Source: Siphonodentalium dalli
Lineage: Eukaryota; Mollusca; Scaphopoda; Gadilida; Siphonodentaliidae
Length of the DNA: 64,000 bases
Direction: 5' to 3'
NCBI GenBank assembly: GCA_032622095.1
Contig: CP136064.1
Coordinates: 149,173,819 to 149,237,818, forward strand
This document shows positions 51,501 through 58,217 of this stretch, in pieces (position 1 is the first letter of the stretch; each line of letters opens with the position of its first letter). The notes beneath the pieces were generated by a model. It had not been told where the DNA came from, searched no databases, and worked only from the letters and a program-made list of their open reading frames with translations. A program made the position numbers and the translations under genes.

Positions 51501-54500
51501 TTTCAATCAATCATATCCTGATAATGAAGTATTTATATCAGCTAATTATGTATTAGGTATTTTTCGTGCGACAAAGACACGCCTATTTTAAGTTTGATCG
51601 ACAGCTGTTGTTTTAACTAATTGTCGTAGAGCCAACTCACTCACGTTTTAGTTGGGATAAAAAATAGATCCATGCACCTGTGATTTGTAAAGAAATCAAA
51701 TAGAGAAAAGATATCCTTACCCAAACTAAAACATAATTAGTGATTCAAAAGAATAAAATGGTCAATTTAAGCGAGTCACCGGAACATTTTTTAAGAAAAT
51801 GACGGGGTTCTCCGAAAACGGATACCTACTCAGTGCACGTGCCAGGTACCACGAATCTGTTTACGTTTTGACAAACACATGATTTCGAGTGTCTGTATTA
51901 CAAGATCCCGCACATTCTGTACATATGTACATTCTGTTCTGAGAGTGTTCTGTTCTTGTAGTCCCTCCTTTGCATGAGGAGCACCCCATATATAATGGGT
52001 AACAATATTGATATCGTAAAAAAAGAGTCTACTCCAGTCTGGCCCGGAAGCATGGATGCATAGACTACCTTTGCCCCCCCCCCCCCCAACCTCGACGAGA
52101 GATCGCGATCATCTAGCTATAAACCAAATTTAAAACCCACCCAGCCTGTCTGGAGACCCATTCGCATAGGCATAGAATGGCAACTTGGATTCATATATGC
52201 GAGTAATTTGGGGATATTAACATTAGATCTGTCGATACATGAAGATTATAGAAACGCGACACACACCAGGAAAACGTTTGAATCTGCCGGGTAAACATGA
52301 GTGACATGCGATGGGCTTTACGGATTCAGCCAATCACGCAACGAATAGATAAACAGTGAAGAAATATCACAATACATTCTGATACCGGTACATTGCAGAT
52401 AAAATACGTTAATATGTTAAACAATTAGTCATAATTGAATGAGTATGCAGATTATGCTAATATGGTAATTGATATGACAATCAATGATGATTAAAGTGTA
52501 ATTTGATGAGATGAAAGTGGAGTGAAAATCATACAATTTATCAATTTATGTGCATATGTAAAGTACGGATTCGGAAACGAAAAAAATATTTCCGATGAGA
52601 ATAATTGTTACTGCCAATTAATCTAATAATACCTAATACCTAAAAGAATGCAAATAAACCACTATCTGATTTTTTTTAAATGGAAAATCCACGACCATCT
52701 GGGCCCTAGATCTATGTAGGCCTATAACACAAATCGAACATAAAACGTCTCAATCGGTACCGATTTCACCGAGTGTTTTTGCAACTACGGCGTTAACTTT
52801 TTCATACATGTACAACAACAAATCGAACGTTAAAAGTTTCAATCAATCGGTACTGATTTCACCGATTGACTTACCGACTGCGATGTAATGCGTTCACTCA
52901 TGGATATTGATCGGTAAAATCGGTACCGATTTTACCGTTAATGACGCTACTAACGTGATTACGCTGTCTGACTTTACCGATTTTTTTCCGATTCAAAAGG
53001 CTTGAATACAATCGGTAAATGGCAATCGGTACCGATTGGAGTTTTGAGATGACCCTTTAGTGCCTATGATTTAGTGCCCAACCTCCAAAACAAAAGGCAC
53101 CAATTTGGCATCTTGAAACCCCACGATCAGGACACACAAATTTAATTATCTGTTTCTCGGACATTTTTTCACCGACACAACAGGCAGGTTTTTATTCTCA
53201 CTTGTACAACAAGCAGGCAGTTTTTATGTTTACTCCCAAATTTTCCTAAAAATATACTATGTATCATTAAAAGTGTTAATGCAATTTAAATGTAACAGTA
53301 AATATTCAAGTACACAGTTTAAAACAAGACAGTCAATGACCATGGGACGCTCACCAAACTGAAAAGACTGAGAAGACTGGGACTCTGAAGACTACAGCAG
53401 TCAGTACTTGACAAAATCACTTAAGACAAGTGGTTCTAAACATGGACATAGGGGGTTCTCAGATGAGCAGGGCTCTTCACCTTGAAATTTCTAATTGCAC
53501 ATCACTGACAAATCACAGACCGCTTACCCTTTTTTAAGAAGACAACCATACCACAGTACTAAGTTCACAAAAATCCTTTTGCACATACCTCTTAGGTTCA
53601 ATTTTAAAACTGGTAATGGTACTTCAAGCTCTCAAATTGGTAAATTACCAACCTGACATCCCCATAAAGTAAAAATTTGATTTTACAACTGGTACTTCAA
53701 GCTCTCAAACTTTAGAAAATTACCAACCTGACATCCCACATATAGTTAAAATTTGTGGATAATTCGGTCCAACAGTTTAACCTGAAGTAGGAACATATGA
53801 ACAGTTGGTTTAAGAACATACTGGTTGGAAAATCAAATAAAACTATGAGAACAATTCTAACCTATTTTTGATGTGAAAATCTAATCTACATGTTGTAATC
53901 AGGCATGAAATTTTCAACTGTTGAAAATTTGATCAAAGTAGGGGGTCAAAACTCCACCCTCTCTACACTCCCTCCCCATTGCCTGAAACAATTTCCCCAC
54001 CAGGCAGTGGTCAATCCATTTTCAACAAGAGGTGTGCACTCGAGTGCTAGCATACCCCACTGTGGCAAATTCAACCCGCATTATCCGTAAACCCAACAAA
54101 AAAGATTTTTAACTTTAAAGAAAATTCGGACTAATCATATCGATATGATGTCACAAGAAGCTTGTACATAAAAAATTATTCAAATTGGTTCATATTTGTT
54201 AAAGTTATTAAGTCGGACAGAATTTTCTAAGTCAAAATAAGTCGAAAATGAAGTGTAATATTACGAAAAACAGTCTAAGCCAATCCCTAGCCGCATCATG
54301 TAGAGAGGGTGAGAAGCATGTATACCAAAAATTATTGAAATCGGTTCATATTTGTTAAAGTTATTAAGTCGGACAGAATTTTCTAAGTCAAAATAAGTCG
54401 AAAATGAGGTGTAACTTAAAAAAAAAGTCGGACCAAACCACAATTAGCATCATGCGGAGAGGCAGTCCTAAGGAGATTGCATACAAAAAATTATTGAAAT

Positions 54501-55784
54501 CGGTTCATAGTTGTTCGAGTTATGAGGTCGGACGGACGGACGGACGGAAGGACGGACGGAAGCACGGATGGAGAAAGCGTGACGGACGGATGGACGCAGT
54601 CAATCCAGTATACCCCCCATTTTTCTTCGAAAGTGGGGGTATAATAATAATCAATATTATTATAACAGTACCAAACAGCATAGATACAGGTAGGGAGGGT
54701 CAGGTAGAGTTAAATCTCTTATCTCTGCCCCTATTTGAACAAATGTTCAACTGTTGAAAATTTGATCAAAGTAGGGAGTCAAAACTCCACCCTCTCTACA
54801 CTCCCTCCCCATTGCCTGAAACATTTCCCCCACCAGGCAGTGGTCAATCCATTTTCAATAATAATCAATATTATTATAACAGTACCAAACAGCATAGATA
54901 CAGGTAGGAAGGGGTCGGGAGAGTTAAATCTCTTATCTCTGCCCCTATTTGAACAAATGTGAATCCCCAACCTATTGTTCAGACGTAATATTACATAGAT
55001 CTGTGATATACAAACCAATAGAGTTATCAGCAAAGTTCATGCAAAAGACTGGTCATTGCCCCAATTGAACCAGCAGTCTGATATTTATTAACCTGTCCCC
55101 ATCAACATTGCTGCTAGATTACCAACACACAGTGTTCAAGCTCCTAATTATTTCATTGTATATACCATTGGAAAAAGGAAGTGTCTGTGGTGTGACAGTT
55201 TAAAGATTTGGCACTTAATTGCGAGGTTTAACTCAAACCCTCGGTTTTCATTCTACAATCACGTGTCACAACAAACTCATGCAAAACATTGACCAATTCA
55301 CACAATTGTGTTTTTCTATAGAAATGAGGATATATTCATGATCACTGAAGCAAGCACATTTTAAGCAATGAACACCCATAATGAGTCCGTGCCTCCATAA
55401 ATCTGATATTTTTATTTTTACTCCTATATTAATATGTGGATCAAACAAAAATGTGGATGTAATCGAATCCAATCTAAAATGAAATTAATATTAATATTTA
55501 GCATGAAATTAACGAATATGCACAGCCCCCTAAATCATATTGTGTAATCTTCAATGCAGGTAATTTAAACTGTCATTTCAAATTCGATTAGAAATATAAT
55601 TAAGTTGGAGGAATATAAACACCTGTCCATTGGGAGTAGGAGTTGAAGTGACCTTGGCATTCTGTGTCCTTGACCTTTTGGCTGGGGTAGCTTCAGTCTC
55701 TTCTTCCTCTTCAGACTCCTCAGATTCAACGGTGACTTTCCGTTTTCCAGGTTCTTTTTTACTCTTTGGAGTGGCCTTTTCCAC
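30441..55784 (-). CDS. MORC2: MORC2-like protein, C-terminal 303 residues (nine exons, 5' part outside window)
   Basis: Nine exons join as 55784-55623, 50106-49989, 44890-44848, 43187-43098, 40863-40830, 38676-38555, 35496-35364, 33407-33291 and 30533-30441: 912 nt including the stop. Every intron is GT-AG and every split codon rejoins in frame. Family knowledge: MORC2 is a nuclear GHKL ATPase with a CW zinc finger, a chromo-like domain and C-terminal coiled coils; in vertebrates it works with the HUSH complex in heterochromatic silencing. Seen here: acidic/basic linker (residues 1-94), chromo-like barrel (about 94-149, with KKWKIKFDYNPKAKYDKWFD), Ser/Thr/Pro linker (150-189), a conserved block starting TCLRYFLPPQWV with FPLDDFFDQYEKGLRK (191-234), a coiled coil (about 222-275) and an acidic tail. 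The last three match my memory of the human MORC2 C-terminus. Introns are 1.7-5.5 kb and crowded with mobile elements. The ATPase and CW exons should lie beyond 64 kb. MORC2 rather than another MORC is chosen from the C-terminal block. Confidence 0.88.
30534..31581. other. intron sequence, nothing recognised
   Basis: Lies between the last two coding exons, upstream of a family A element. Includes a purine-rich patch near 30740-30910. No gene is supported. Confidence 0.5.
31582..32575 (+). repeat. family A element, tandem ~165-bp core, 3' end truncated
   Basis: The 5' end is AATGAAAGTGTCAATGACAC, TGTAGCTTAACTTGG. The core repeats AAGAGTAAAATCCAAGATGG, GCCATGTTTTTTGGCC, AAATGACTCGTTCCCATCTA, CATGACAAATTTCATGATGA and ACGACCTGTAGCCCGTGCTA about six times. 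The 3' hairpin stops at CAAAGTAAAACC and lacks GTTGAGCT. Confidence 0.75.
32576..33290. other. intron sequence with a MITE-end relic
   Basis: GTGTTGAAAGGGTTAAA near 33040 resembles ends of small dispersed repeats at 36150 and 47690. Otherwise nothing is seen. Confidence 0.4.
33291..33407 (-). CDS. MORC2: MORC2-like exon: C-terminal coiled coil
   Basis: This 117-nt exon is in phase 0 at both ends, with acceptor TTTTTCAG and donor GTTAGT. It encodes residues 235-273, a Leu/Ala/Lys/Glu-rich helix (LVSNFQAEANARK, LSSVRKLIAKLLKSINE) with heptad-like spacing. It corresponds to the last coiled coil of MORC2. A hAT-like element sits about 230 bp upstream in the preceding intron. Confidence 0.88.
33637..34700. 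mobile_element. non-autonomous hAT-like element, 1064 bp
   Basis: Termini CAGAGCTGTTAAGTT and, on the other strand, CAGACCTGTTAAGTT are flanked by the 8-bp duplication TTGGTCAT (33629-33636 and 34701-34708). CAG ends plus an 8-bp duplication are typical of hAT elements. It lies in the MORC2-like intron between the 35364-35496 and 33291-33407 exons. No transposase was recognised inside. Confidence 0.85.
34765..35350 (+). repeat. family A element, short, complete ends
   Basis: It begins AAATGAAAGTGTCAAGGACA, CTGTAGCTCAACTTGG and ends AGCTCAAGCTTGACTTCGTC, AAGTTGAGCTAAAAA, a clear 3' hairpin. The core uses the second unit type (CCATATGAAGTTTGGCGATG, GATTGGATGAGGG). The 3' end lies about 15 bp from the splice donor of the 35364-35496 exon. 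Confidence 0.75.
35364..35496 (-). CDS. MORC2: MORC2-like exon: conserved C-terminal block
   Basis: This 133-nt exon has acceptor TTGTTCTAG and donor GTGAGT. It completes Arg190 and encodes residues 191-234: TCLRYFLPPQWVMDKDSIS, then FTELASFPLDDFFDQYEKGL and RK. The LRYFLPP and FPL-x-x-(Y/F)F-x-QYE-x-GL signatures are the most diagnostic MORC2 residues in the window. In vertebrate MORC2 this block precedes the final coiled coil used for dimerisation. Confidence 0.9.
35497..36492. other. intron sequence with a MITE-end relic
   Basis: AGGTCCGG/CCGGTCC-like palindromic sequence lies near 35560-35610 (ACCGGTCC, ACAGGTCCGG). CAGGGTTCAATGGGTTAA near 36150 matches the right end of the 47488 insertion. 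Confidence 0.45.
36493..37343 (+). mobile_element. Helitron-like non-autonomous element (copy 2), 851 bp
   Basis: A|TCTGTGTGTGTATG begins the element at 36493. The 3' end has the hairpin AGCCCGGACGAAGTCGGGT (37315-37333), then CTAG at 37340-37343 followed by T, so insertion between A and T is preserved. It shares the minisatellite units with copy 1, here about two copies. It lies in the MORC2-like intron between the 38555-38676 and 35364-35496 exons. Confidence 0.7.
37344..38554. other. intron sequence with the 27650-type repeat
   Basis: 37366-37810 matches the dispersed repeat described at 27650-27840. The rest, up to the exon at 38555, shows nothing recognisable. Confidence 0.45.
38555..38676 (-). 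CDS. MORC2: MORC2-like exon: Ser/Thr/Pro-rich linker
   Basis: This 122-nt exon has acceptor TTTTTCAG and donor GTATGC. It encodes residues 150-189 plus two bases of Arg190. Composition is Ser/Thr/Pro/Ala-rich (EAPSSTTTPTSVSSQATED), so it is probably a disordered linker and a possible phosphorylation target. The end (IANGY-R) joins the conserved TCLRYFLPP block of the next exon. Confidence 0.83.
38745..39540 (+). repeat. family D tandem-core element
   Basis: It starts with GGCCACACATCACCCATATA and AGGTG. Four diverged units follow (ACAACAAAATAATCAGCAAA, GGGGCATAACTCCATCAGAA, CATACTAAATTTGAAAGCTA, TATCATCCGGACAAC). It ends in a short GATGGAAGGATGGATGGGGC tract and GCTAAAAAACC. It lies in the intron just upstream of the 38555-38676 exon. 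Confidence 0.6.
39541..40829. other. intron sequence, nothing recognised
   Basis: AT-rich with ATTAATTAATT runs near 40110-40160. No gene or bounded repeat is supported. Confidence 0.5.
40830..40863 (-). CDS. MORC2: MORC2-like exon: end of chromo-like barrel
   Basis: This 34-nt micro-exon has acceptor TTTTTCAG and donor GTGAGT. It completes Trp138 and encodes FDKSSNDIRLK, the last helix or strand of the barrel. It is identified by phase fit with both neighbours: a two-base remainder upstream and phase 0 downstream. Confidence 0.83.
41246..42724 (+). repeat. family A element with inserted 455-bp element
   Basis: It starts AATGAAAGTGTCTGACACTG, TAGCTCAACTAGG and ends AGCTCAAACTTGACAAATCA, AGTTGAACTAAAA (hairpin). 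Both core unit types are present. The insert 41768-42222 interrupts one unit. Confidence 0.75.
41768..42222 (-). mobile_element. 455-bp GGAATCA-ended element (copy 1)
   Basis: GGAATCACTGAAC...GCTCCCTGATTCC is flanked by the 4-bp duplication TAAT (41764-41767 and 42223-42226). The flanks rejoin to the family A unit GCTAATGGATTGA. It is an inverted copy of 46129-46586. A 97-codon minus-strand frame stays open in both copies, but the product is unrecognised. Confidence 0.85.
42725..43097. other. intron sequence, nothing recognised
   Basis: AT-rich sequence between a family A element and the 43098-43187 exon. No repeat or gene signal is seen. Confidence 0.5.
43098..43187 (-). CDS. MORC2: MORC2-like exon: core of chromo-like barrel
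   Basis: This 90-nt exon has acceptor TTTTCAG and donor GTAAGTA. It encodes residues 109-137 with split Trp codons on both sides. It contains YSGLVVKVNSSEKKWKIKFD and then the Tyr-Asp-Lys-Trp ending typical of this fold. The aromatic residues (Tyr109, Trp123, Phe127, Tyr129, Tyr135, Trp138) would line the barrel. In vertebrate MORC2 this domain is thought to bind chromatin. Whether a full methyl-lysine cage is present cannot be judged from sequence alone. Confidence 0.88.
43188..44847. other. intron sequence, nothing recognised
   Basis: Part of the 43.4-44.6-kb stretch is GC-richer and may be an unrecognised element (TTTAACCCTTTTCAGTG at 44118 resembles MITE ends near 33040). No TIR pair could be matched. 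Confidence 0.4.
44848..44890 (-). CDS. MORC2: MORC2-like exon: start of chromo-like barrel
   Basis: This 43-nt micro-exon has acceptor TCTTCAG and donor GTAAGT. It encodes EIGTKVEAYVNNE plus two bases of Trp108. The pattern 'G-T-K-V-x-A-Y-x-x-N-E-W-Y' is the usual first strand of Tudor/chromo-barrel folds. It is too short to be found as an ORF and was recognised from splice sites and phase continuity with the next exon. Confidence 0.85.
45160..45304 (+). repeat. family D 5' fragment, cut by family A
   Basis: GGCCACACGTCGCCCGATTA and AAATTTGATTCTGGGAACAA match the start of 38745-39540. It breaks at CCAGAATAA where family A begins. Confidence 0.6.
46129..46586 (+). mobile_element. 458-bp GGAATCA-ended element (copy 2)
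   Basis: GGAATCAGGGAGC...GTTCAGTGATTCC is flanked by TTTA (46125-46128 and 46587-46590). The flanks rejoin to a family A unit (GATTTAGTCAT). It is the same element as 41768-42222 in the opposite orientation, and both copies landed in family A arrays. The TIR is only about 7 bp (GGAATCA). An internal GGTGAAGGTAACTG...GACCTTCACC hairpin is present. Confidence 0.85.
47488..47697. mobile_element. 210-bp insertion with 14-bp target duplication
   Basis: TTAACATCCATGAC occurs at 47474-47487 and 47698-47711, on either side of GC-richer foreign sequence that interrupts a family A unit. A 14-bp duplication suggests target-primed retroposition (SINE-like). The right end CCAGGGTTCAAAGGG resembles ends seen near 36150 and 33045. 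No A/B-box pair or poly-A tail was recognised. Confidence 0.6.
48215..48530 (+). repeat. family D units after a family A insertion
   Basis: CCGGACAAGAAAATAATCAG and GGGGCATTACTCCAACAGAA match family D units. They resume after the family A element 45305-48166, which probably interrupted one family D copy. Confidence 0.5.
48655..49075 (+). repeat. family C-like element with (GACG)n and 3' hairpin
   Basis: Units contain CATATAAACAAAGATTAATA and GAACATCC-TACCAAATTTCATT, then GACGGACAGACAGACGGACG, then the hairpin GTATACCCCCATTCTC-TTCG-AGAGTGGGGGTATA (49041-49074). Confidence 0.65.
49440..49625 (+). repeat. family A core fragment
   Basis: AACAAGATGGTTGCAGGTGG, CCATATGAAGTTTGGCGATG and TTCATGCAAAGAGTAAAATC match the second unit type of family A. 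No ends are visible. Confidence 0.5.
49626..49988. other. intron sequence, nothing recognised
   Basis: AT-rich, containing a TATATATATA run near 49837. No gene or bounded element is seen. Confidence 0.45.
49989..50106 (-). CDS. MORC2: MORC2-like exon: acidic Ser/Asp/Met linker
   Basis: This 118-nt exon starts in phase 0 after TTTCAG and ends one base into a codon at GTAAGT. It encodes residues 55-93 plus the first base of Asn94. The peptide is acidic (SSQDESGLLDGD, MDMDADINTSLDEPDVD) and leads directly into the chromo-like domain of the next exon. No enzymatic motif is present. Confidence 0.85.
50480..51041 (+). repeat. family E tandem units, about 140-175 bp
   Basis: Three to four diverged units share CTCCCCATCCCAGACTC-like, GGGCCACTCTGATTTCTTTA, TAGAATCCTCATATCATGGA and GTTTGGTGGAAATCGGCAAC. 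Sequence resumes at 53056-53150 (GCACCAATTTGGCATCTTGA), so the 2-kb element 51042-53055 inserted into this array. Confidence 0.6.
51042..53055. mobile_element. 2.0-kb TIR element with GGTACC-centred palindromes
   Basis: GGGGTCATCTCAAAACT on the left and GGGTCATCTCAAAACT on the complement of the right are flanked by TTTA (51038-51041 and 53056-53059). Both ends carry repeated AATCGGTACCGATT and ACCGATT motifs (51085-51250; 52748-53040), in both orientations. The centre (about 51300-52740) has no recognised coding sequence. The superfamily is unknown to me. Confidence 0.75.
53323..54036 (+). repeat. family B 5' fragment
   Basis: It starts with ACAAGACAGTCAATGACCAT and CGCTCACCA, then ACTGAGAAGACTGGGACTCT, as at 20309 and 61937. 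It continues to CACCAGGCAGTGGTCAATCC, where family C sequence takes over. The segment 53905-54036 is repeated at 54735-54856. Confidence 0.55.
54037..54646 (+). repeat. family C tandem-core element with 3' hairpin
   Basis: Three diverged units share ATTGGTTCATATTTGTTAAA, GTTATTAAGTCGGACAGAAT and GTCAAAATAAGTCGAAAATG. A (GACG)n tract follows (54531-54598), then the hairpin GTATACCCCCCATTTTTCTT...AAGTGGGGGTATA (54608-54643). Confidence 0.65.
54643..54966. repeat. 214-bp direct duplication
   Basis: TAATAATCAATATTATTATA through ATCTCTGCCCCTATTTGAAC occurs at about 54645-54745 and again at 54859-54960. A copy of the 53905-54036 segment lies between them. The arrangement implies a local duplication after family C inserted. 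Confidence 0.7.
54967..55622. other. intron sequence, nothing recognised
   Basis: Lies directly downstream of the first visible MORC2-like exon. No repeat boundary or extra exon was found. Confidence 0.45.
55623..55784 (-). CDS. MORC2: MORC2-like exon: charged linker (residues 1-54 of the visible part)
   Basis: This 162-nt exon is in phase 0 at both ends. The acceptor TAG sits just above 55784 and the donor GTGTTT just below 55623. It encodes a Lys-rich stretch, then an acidic run (SEESEEEEETE), then a basic patch (PAKRSRTQ) and a Thr/Pro tail. Such charged, probably disordered sequence with a possible nuclear-localisation patch fits the region between the CW domain and chromo-like domain of MORC2. 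It is the most upstream exon I can identify; the next one 5' was not found in the window. A Harbinger-like MITE starts only about 100 bp upstream of the acceptor. Confidence 0.8.
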
Positions 55785-55889
55785 CTACGATAGAGACAAG
55801 AAACTGAAATGCTACTTGGCTAGCTACAAGTGACAAGAATCATGTAGAAACAATATTTAAAACACATTTCATGAAAACAGTTATAATAA

Positions 55890-56738
55890 GGCCAAACAAA
55901 AAAAGATATTTGATTCTCAGGCAATTATTTTTTTCTTCCCAGGTCCAGAAAATATAGGGAGAACTTTGTAATGGATATAAACTAATTTAAGAATTAGAAT
56001 GACAAATTATGACATTGTACAACCCATACATCATATAGGGATTACCCAGAATGATATTTATATTGGTATGATTTTAATATCGGCACAATAATTTTTAACA
56101 CACAGAACTACATGTATCCGATTCATAAAAAAATTCGGAATGTAAATAGTCGAAATGAAAACATAAAGTGATCTTCCAAACTATCATAGAAAGTCTTGTT
56201 TCACTTATTCCAGTGACTAATTAAAGACTGTATATGTACCGCAATGGATGATAGACAATAAAACTTAAAATAAACATGGCCAATATACATGTACACCACT
56301 TTTCACCACCTGCGCTGTTTTCGTACCTTCGATTATAATAGCGTAGCAAGGGGAAAAACTCTATCTTGCACTTACTGTGCACAAGGCGCCAAGGTCAGGT
56401 TGGCGGACGACTCATTCAATATCCAACTTCCTGCTTTTGTCGAAATATTTCAACACATTTGACCAATAAACTTGGGGGTTGGACAGCATGTGGTGAAATA
56501 TACCTGATAGTTATTGTTGCCTCTGGTCTTTTGTTGAATACCCACACATACACCATTGTATTTAGCTCCTATTCGATATTTGAAACATAACTAATTTCTG
56601 TATGACAGTTTCCTATTTTCATATTACCGATTTTAGATTTACAACTTCGGGGAAATCCAAAATCGGAATAAAATGGTCCAACGTGGGCCATTTTTTTGAT
56701 ACGGTGATCTGAGAATCAAAACTGTTTTTTTTTTGGCC
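55890..56738. mobile_element. Harbinger-like MITE, 849 bp (copy 2)
   Basis: Same family and orientation as 28518-29394. The left flank is TAA (55887-55889); the right flank is TGA, probably a mutated duplication. It lies in the intron about 100 bp upstream of the first visible MORC2-like exon. Confidence 0.78.
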
Positions 56739-56818
56739 TGACAAGTTATAAATGGAATAATGAAACAAAACAAAATATTGATATGTTAGTTGGTTCGCAT
56801 CGACAGTGTACATAAAAA

Positions 56819-57461
56819 GAAAAGTGTCAATGACACTGTAGCTCAACTTAGACAGGGGAAAATGTCATATATTACGGTCAATGGAGAATGGAGAATGTTT
56901 AAGTGACCAGAGATCAATTGGATAATGTGATTATTTAGTGATACAAAAAGTAAAATCCAAGAATGCTGCCATGATTTTGATCGAATATCGTTCAAATTTG
57001 ATAGCTCCCATCTAGAAGTGATCCTGAACATGCCTGTAAATTTCAAAACATTTCTCCAATAACTGTTGGCTGCAGGGTCATGAAGTAATGAACTGACAGG
57101 TAAGTATATAGGTTTCATTAATCCACCCAAGCTGGGCTATTGCCATGCCAAAGCACAAACAAACCTGATGAGTCACAAGGGAGGGTACACAATGTATTTA
57201 ATTGATTTTCAATAGTGGTACTGGCATCAAATAAAAAAATTCTTCCAGGTCGAATTTCTTTTTTTTAGTGGACCATGACCATACTATGGGTGGATGGCCT
57301 TGGTTGGGTGTGGGTTATTGGAAAACAGAACCCGAGGTCACCAGTCCGAATATCCGTACGAAGTTTGGTGACGATTGGATGAGATATTGAACTGTAGGGT
57401 GTGCTAAAGGAAATTGTTGTCAGACGTAAAATTATCTCATTTTCGTCAAGTTGGGCTAAAT
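56819..57461 (+). repeat. family A element, short
   Basis: The 5' end is AAAAGTGTCAATGACACTGT, AGCTCAACTT and the 3' end ATCTCATTTTCGTCAAGTTG, GGCTAAA. One or two second-type core units are present. Confidence 0.65.
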
Positions 57462-57925
57462 ATTTTCAATATTGTTTTAACTTTGAAATTGACTTAAAAT
57501 TTGGGGTATCCACAAACAGGGGGTGGAAACATACAGGCATTAGTTTTGGTGCCAAAGCTCTATTAACATCTCCTCTTTCCCAGTCGTCCAAACTTGCAGA
57601 CTACCCGGTGAAATTGTGATTCAGCCTTTAGGAAAATCCGCCATTTTAACTCTGATCACACATGATCATTTGTACTACACTACGATCTTTCCATCAAATT
57701 TTGTCCGTACCCACAACTGCGATTCAGTCACAAGTGTGGGTAACCAATGATACACCAAGATTGTCCTAGGTTGCGGACTACAATAGTCACAAGTTGGTGT
57801 GAAACTGAGGGGGTCGTCCTGTTCACCCGGCGGCTATTGTTTCGGGTAGGTGTTGGGGCAGGTGTGATAATCCTCAACATCACAGAGCTGCCGACTATAG
57901 TTTTTATCATAATTGTTACTGGGAA

Positions 57926-58117
57926 TTGGTGGCGATGGCTAATTTCGACGGCGATGAGCGGCCGGACGACGAGGATAATTGGGGTTTTTGGAAAATTCAA
58001 AACTCGAGGAATACAGCGCGTAGAGGGCTCATTTTGGTGTCTAACGAAAGGCCGATATTCGCCCTATCCACACATATTAACCCCGCCACTGAACGGACAC
58101 CGAAAGTTGCATTATGA
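57926..58117 (+). other. CpG-rich unrecognised ORF, 63 codons
   Basis: It reads MVAMANFDGDERPDDEDNWG then FWKIQNSRN, with acidic composition and a GGCGATGGC start context. CpG density is higher than in the surroundings. It lies next to the FLYWCH/MULE remnant on the opposite strand and may be transposon terminal sequence. Product unknown. Confidence 0.2.
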
Positions 58118-58217
58118 ACGAAGAAATGCACATGTGATATATTTCAACAAATTTATTAAATACTCAAGATATATATAACAAATACTATCAATATAACATA
58201 ACATGAATTATAGCACA

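Noticed and set aside
55630-55833. Plus-strand 67-codon ORF with Ser runs
   Set aside because: It is the antisense of the MORC2-like acidic exon at 55623-55784.
57747-58178. 143-codon ORF
   Set aside because: Low-complexity hydrophobic translation with no domain, overlapping the CpG-rich ORF in another frame; insufficient evidence for a gene.
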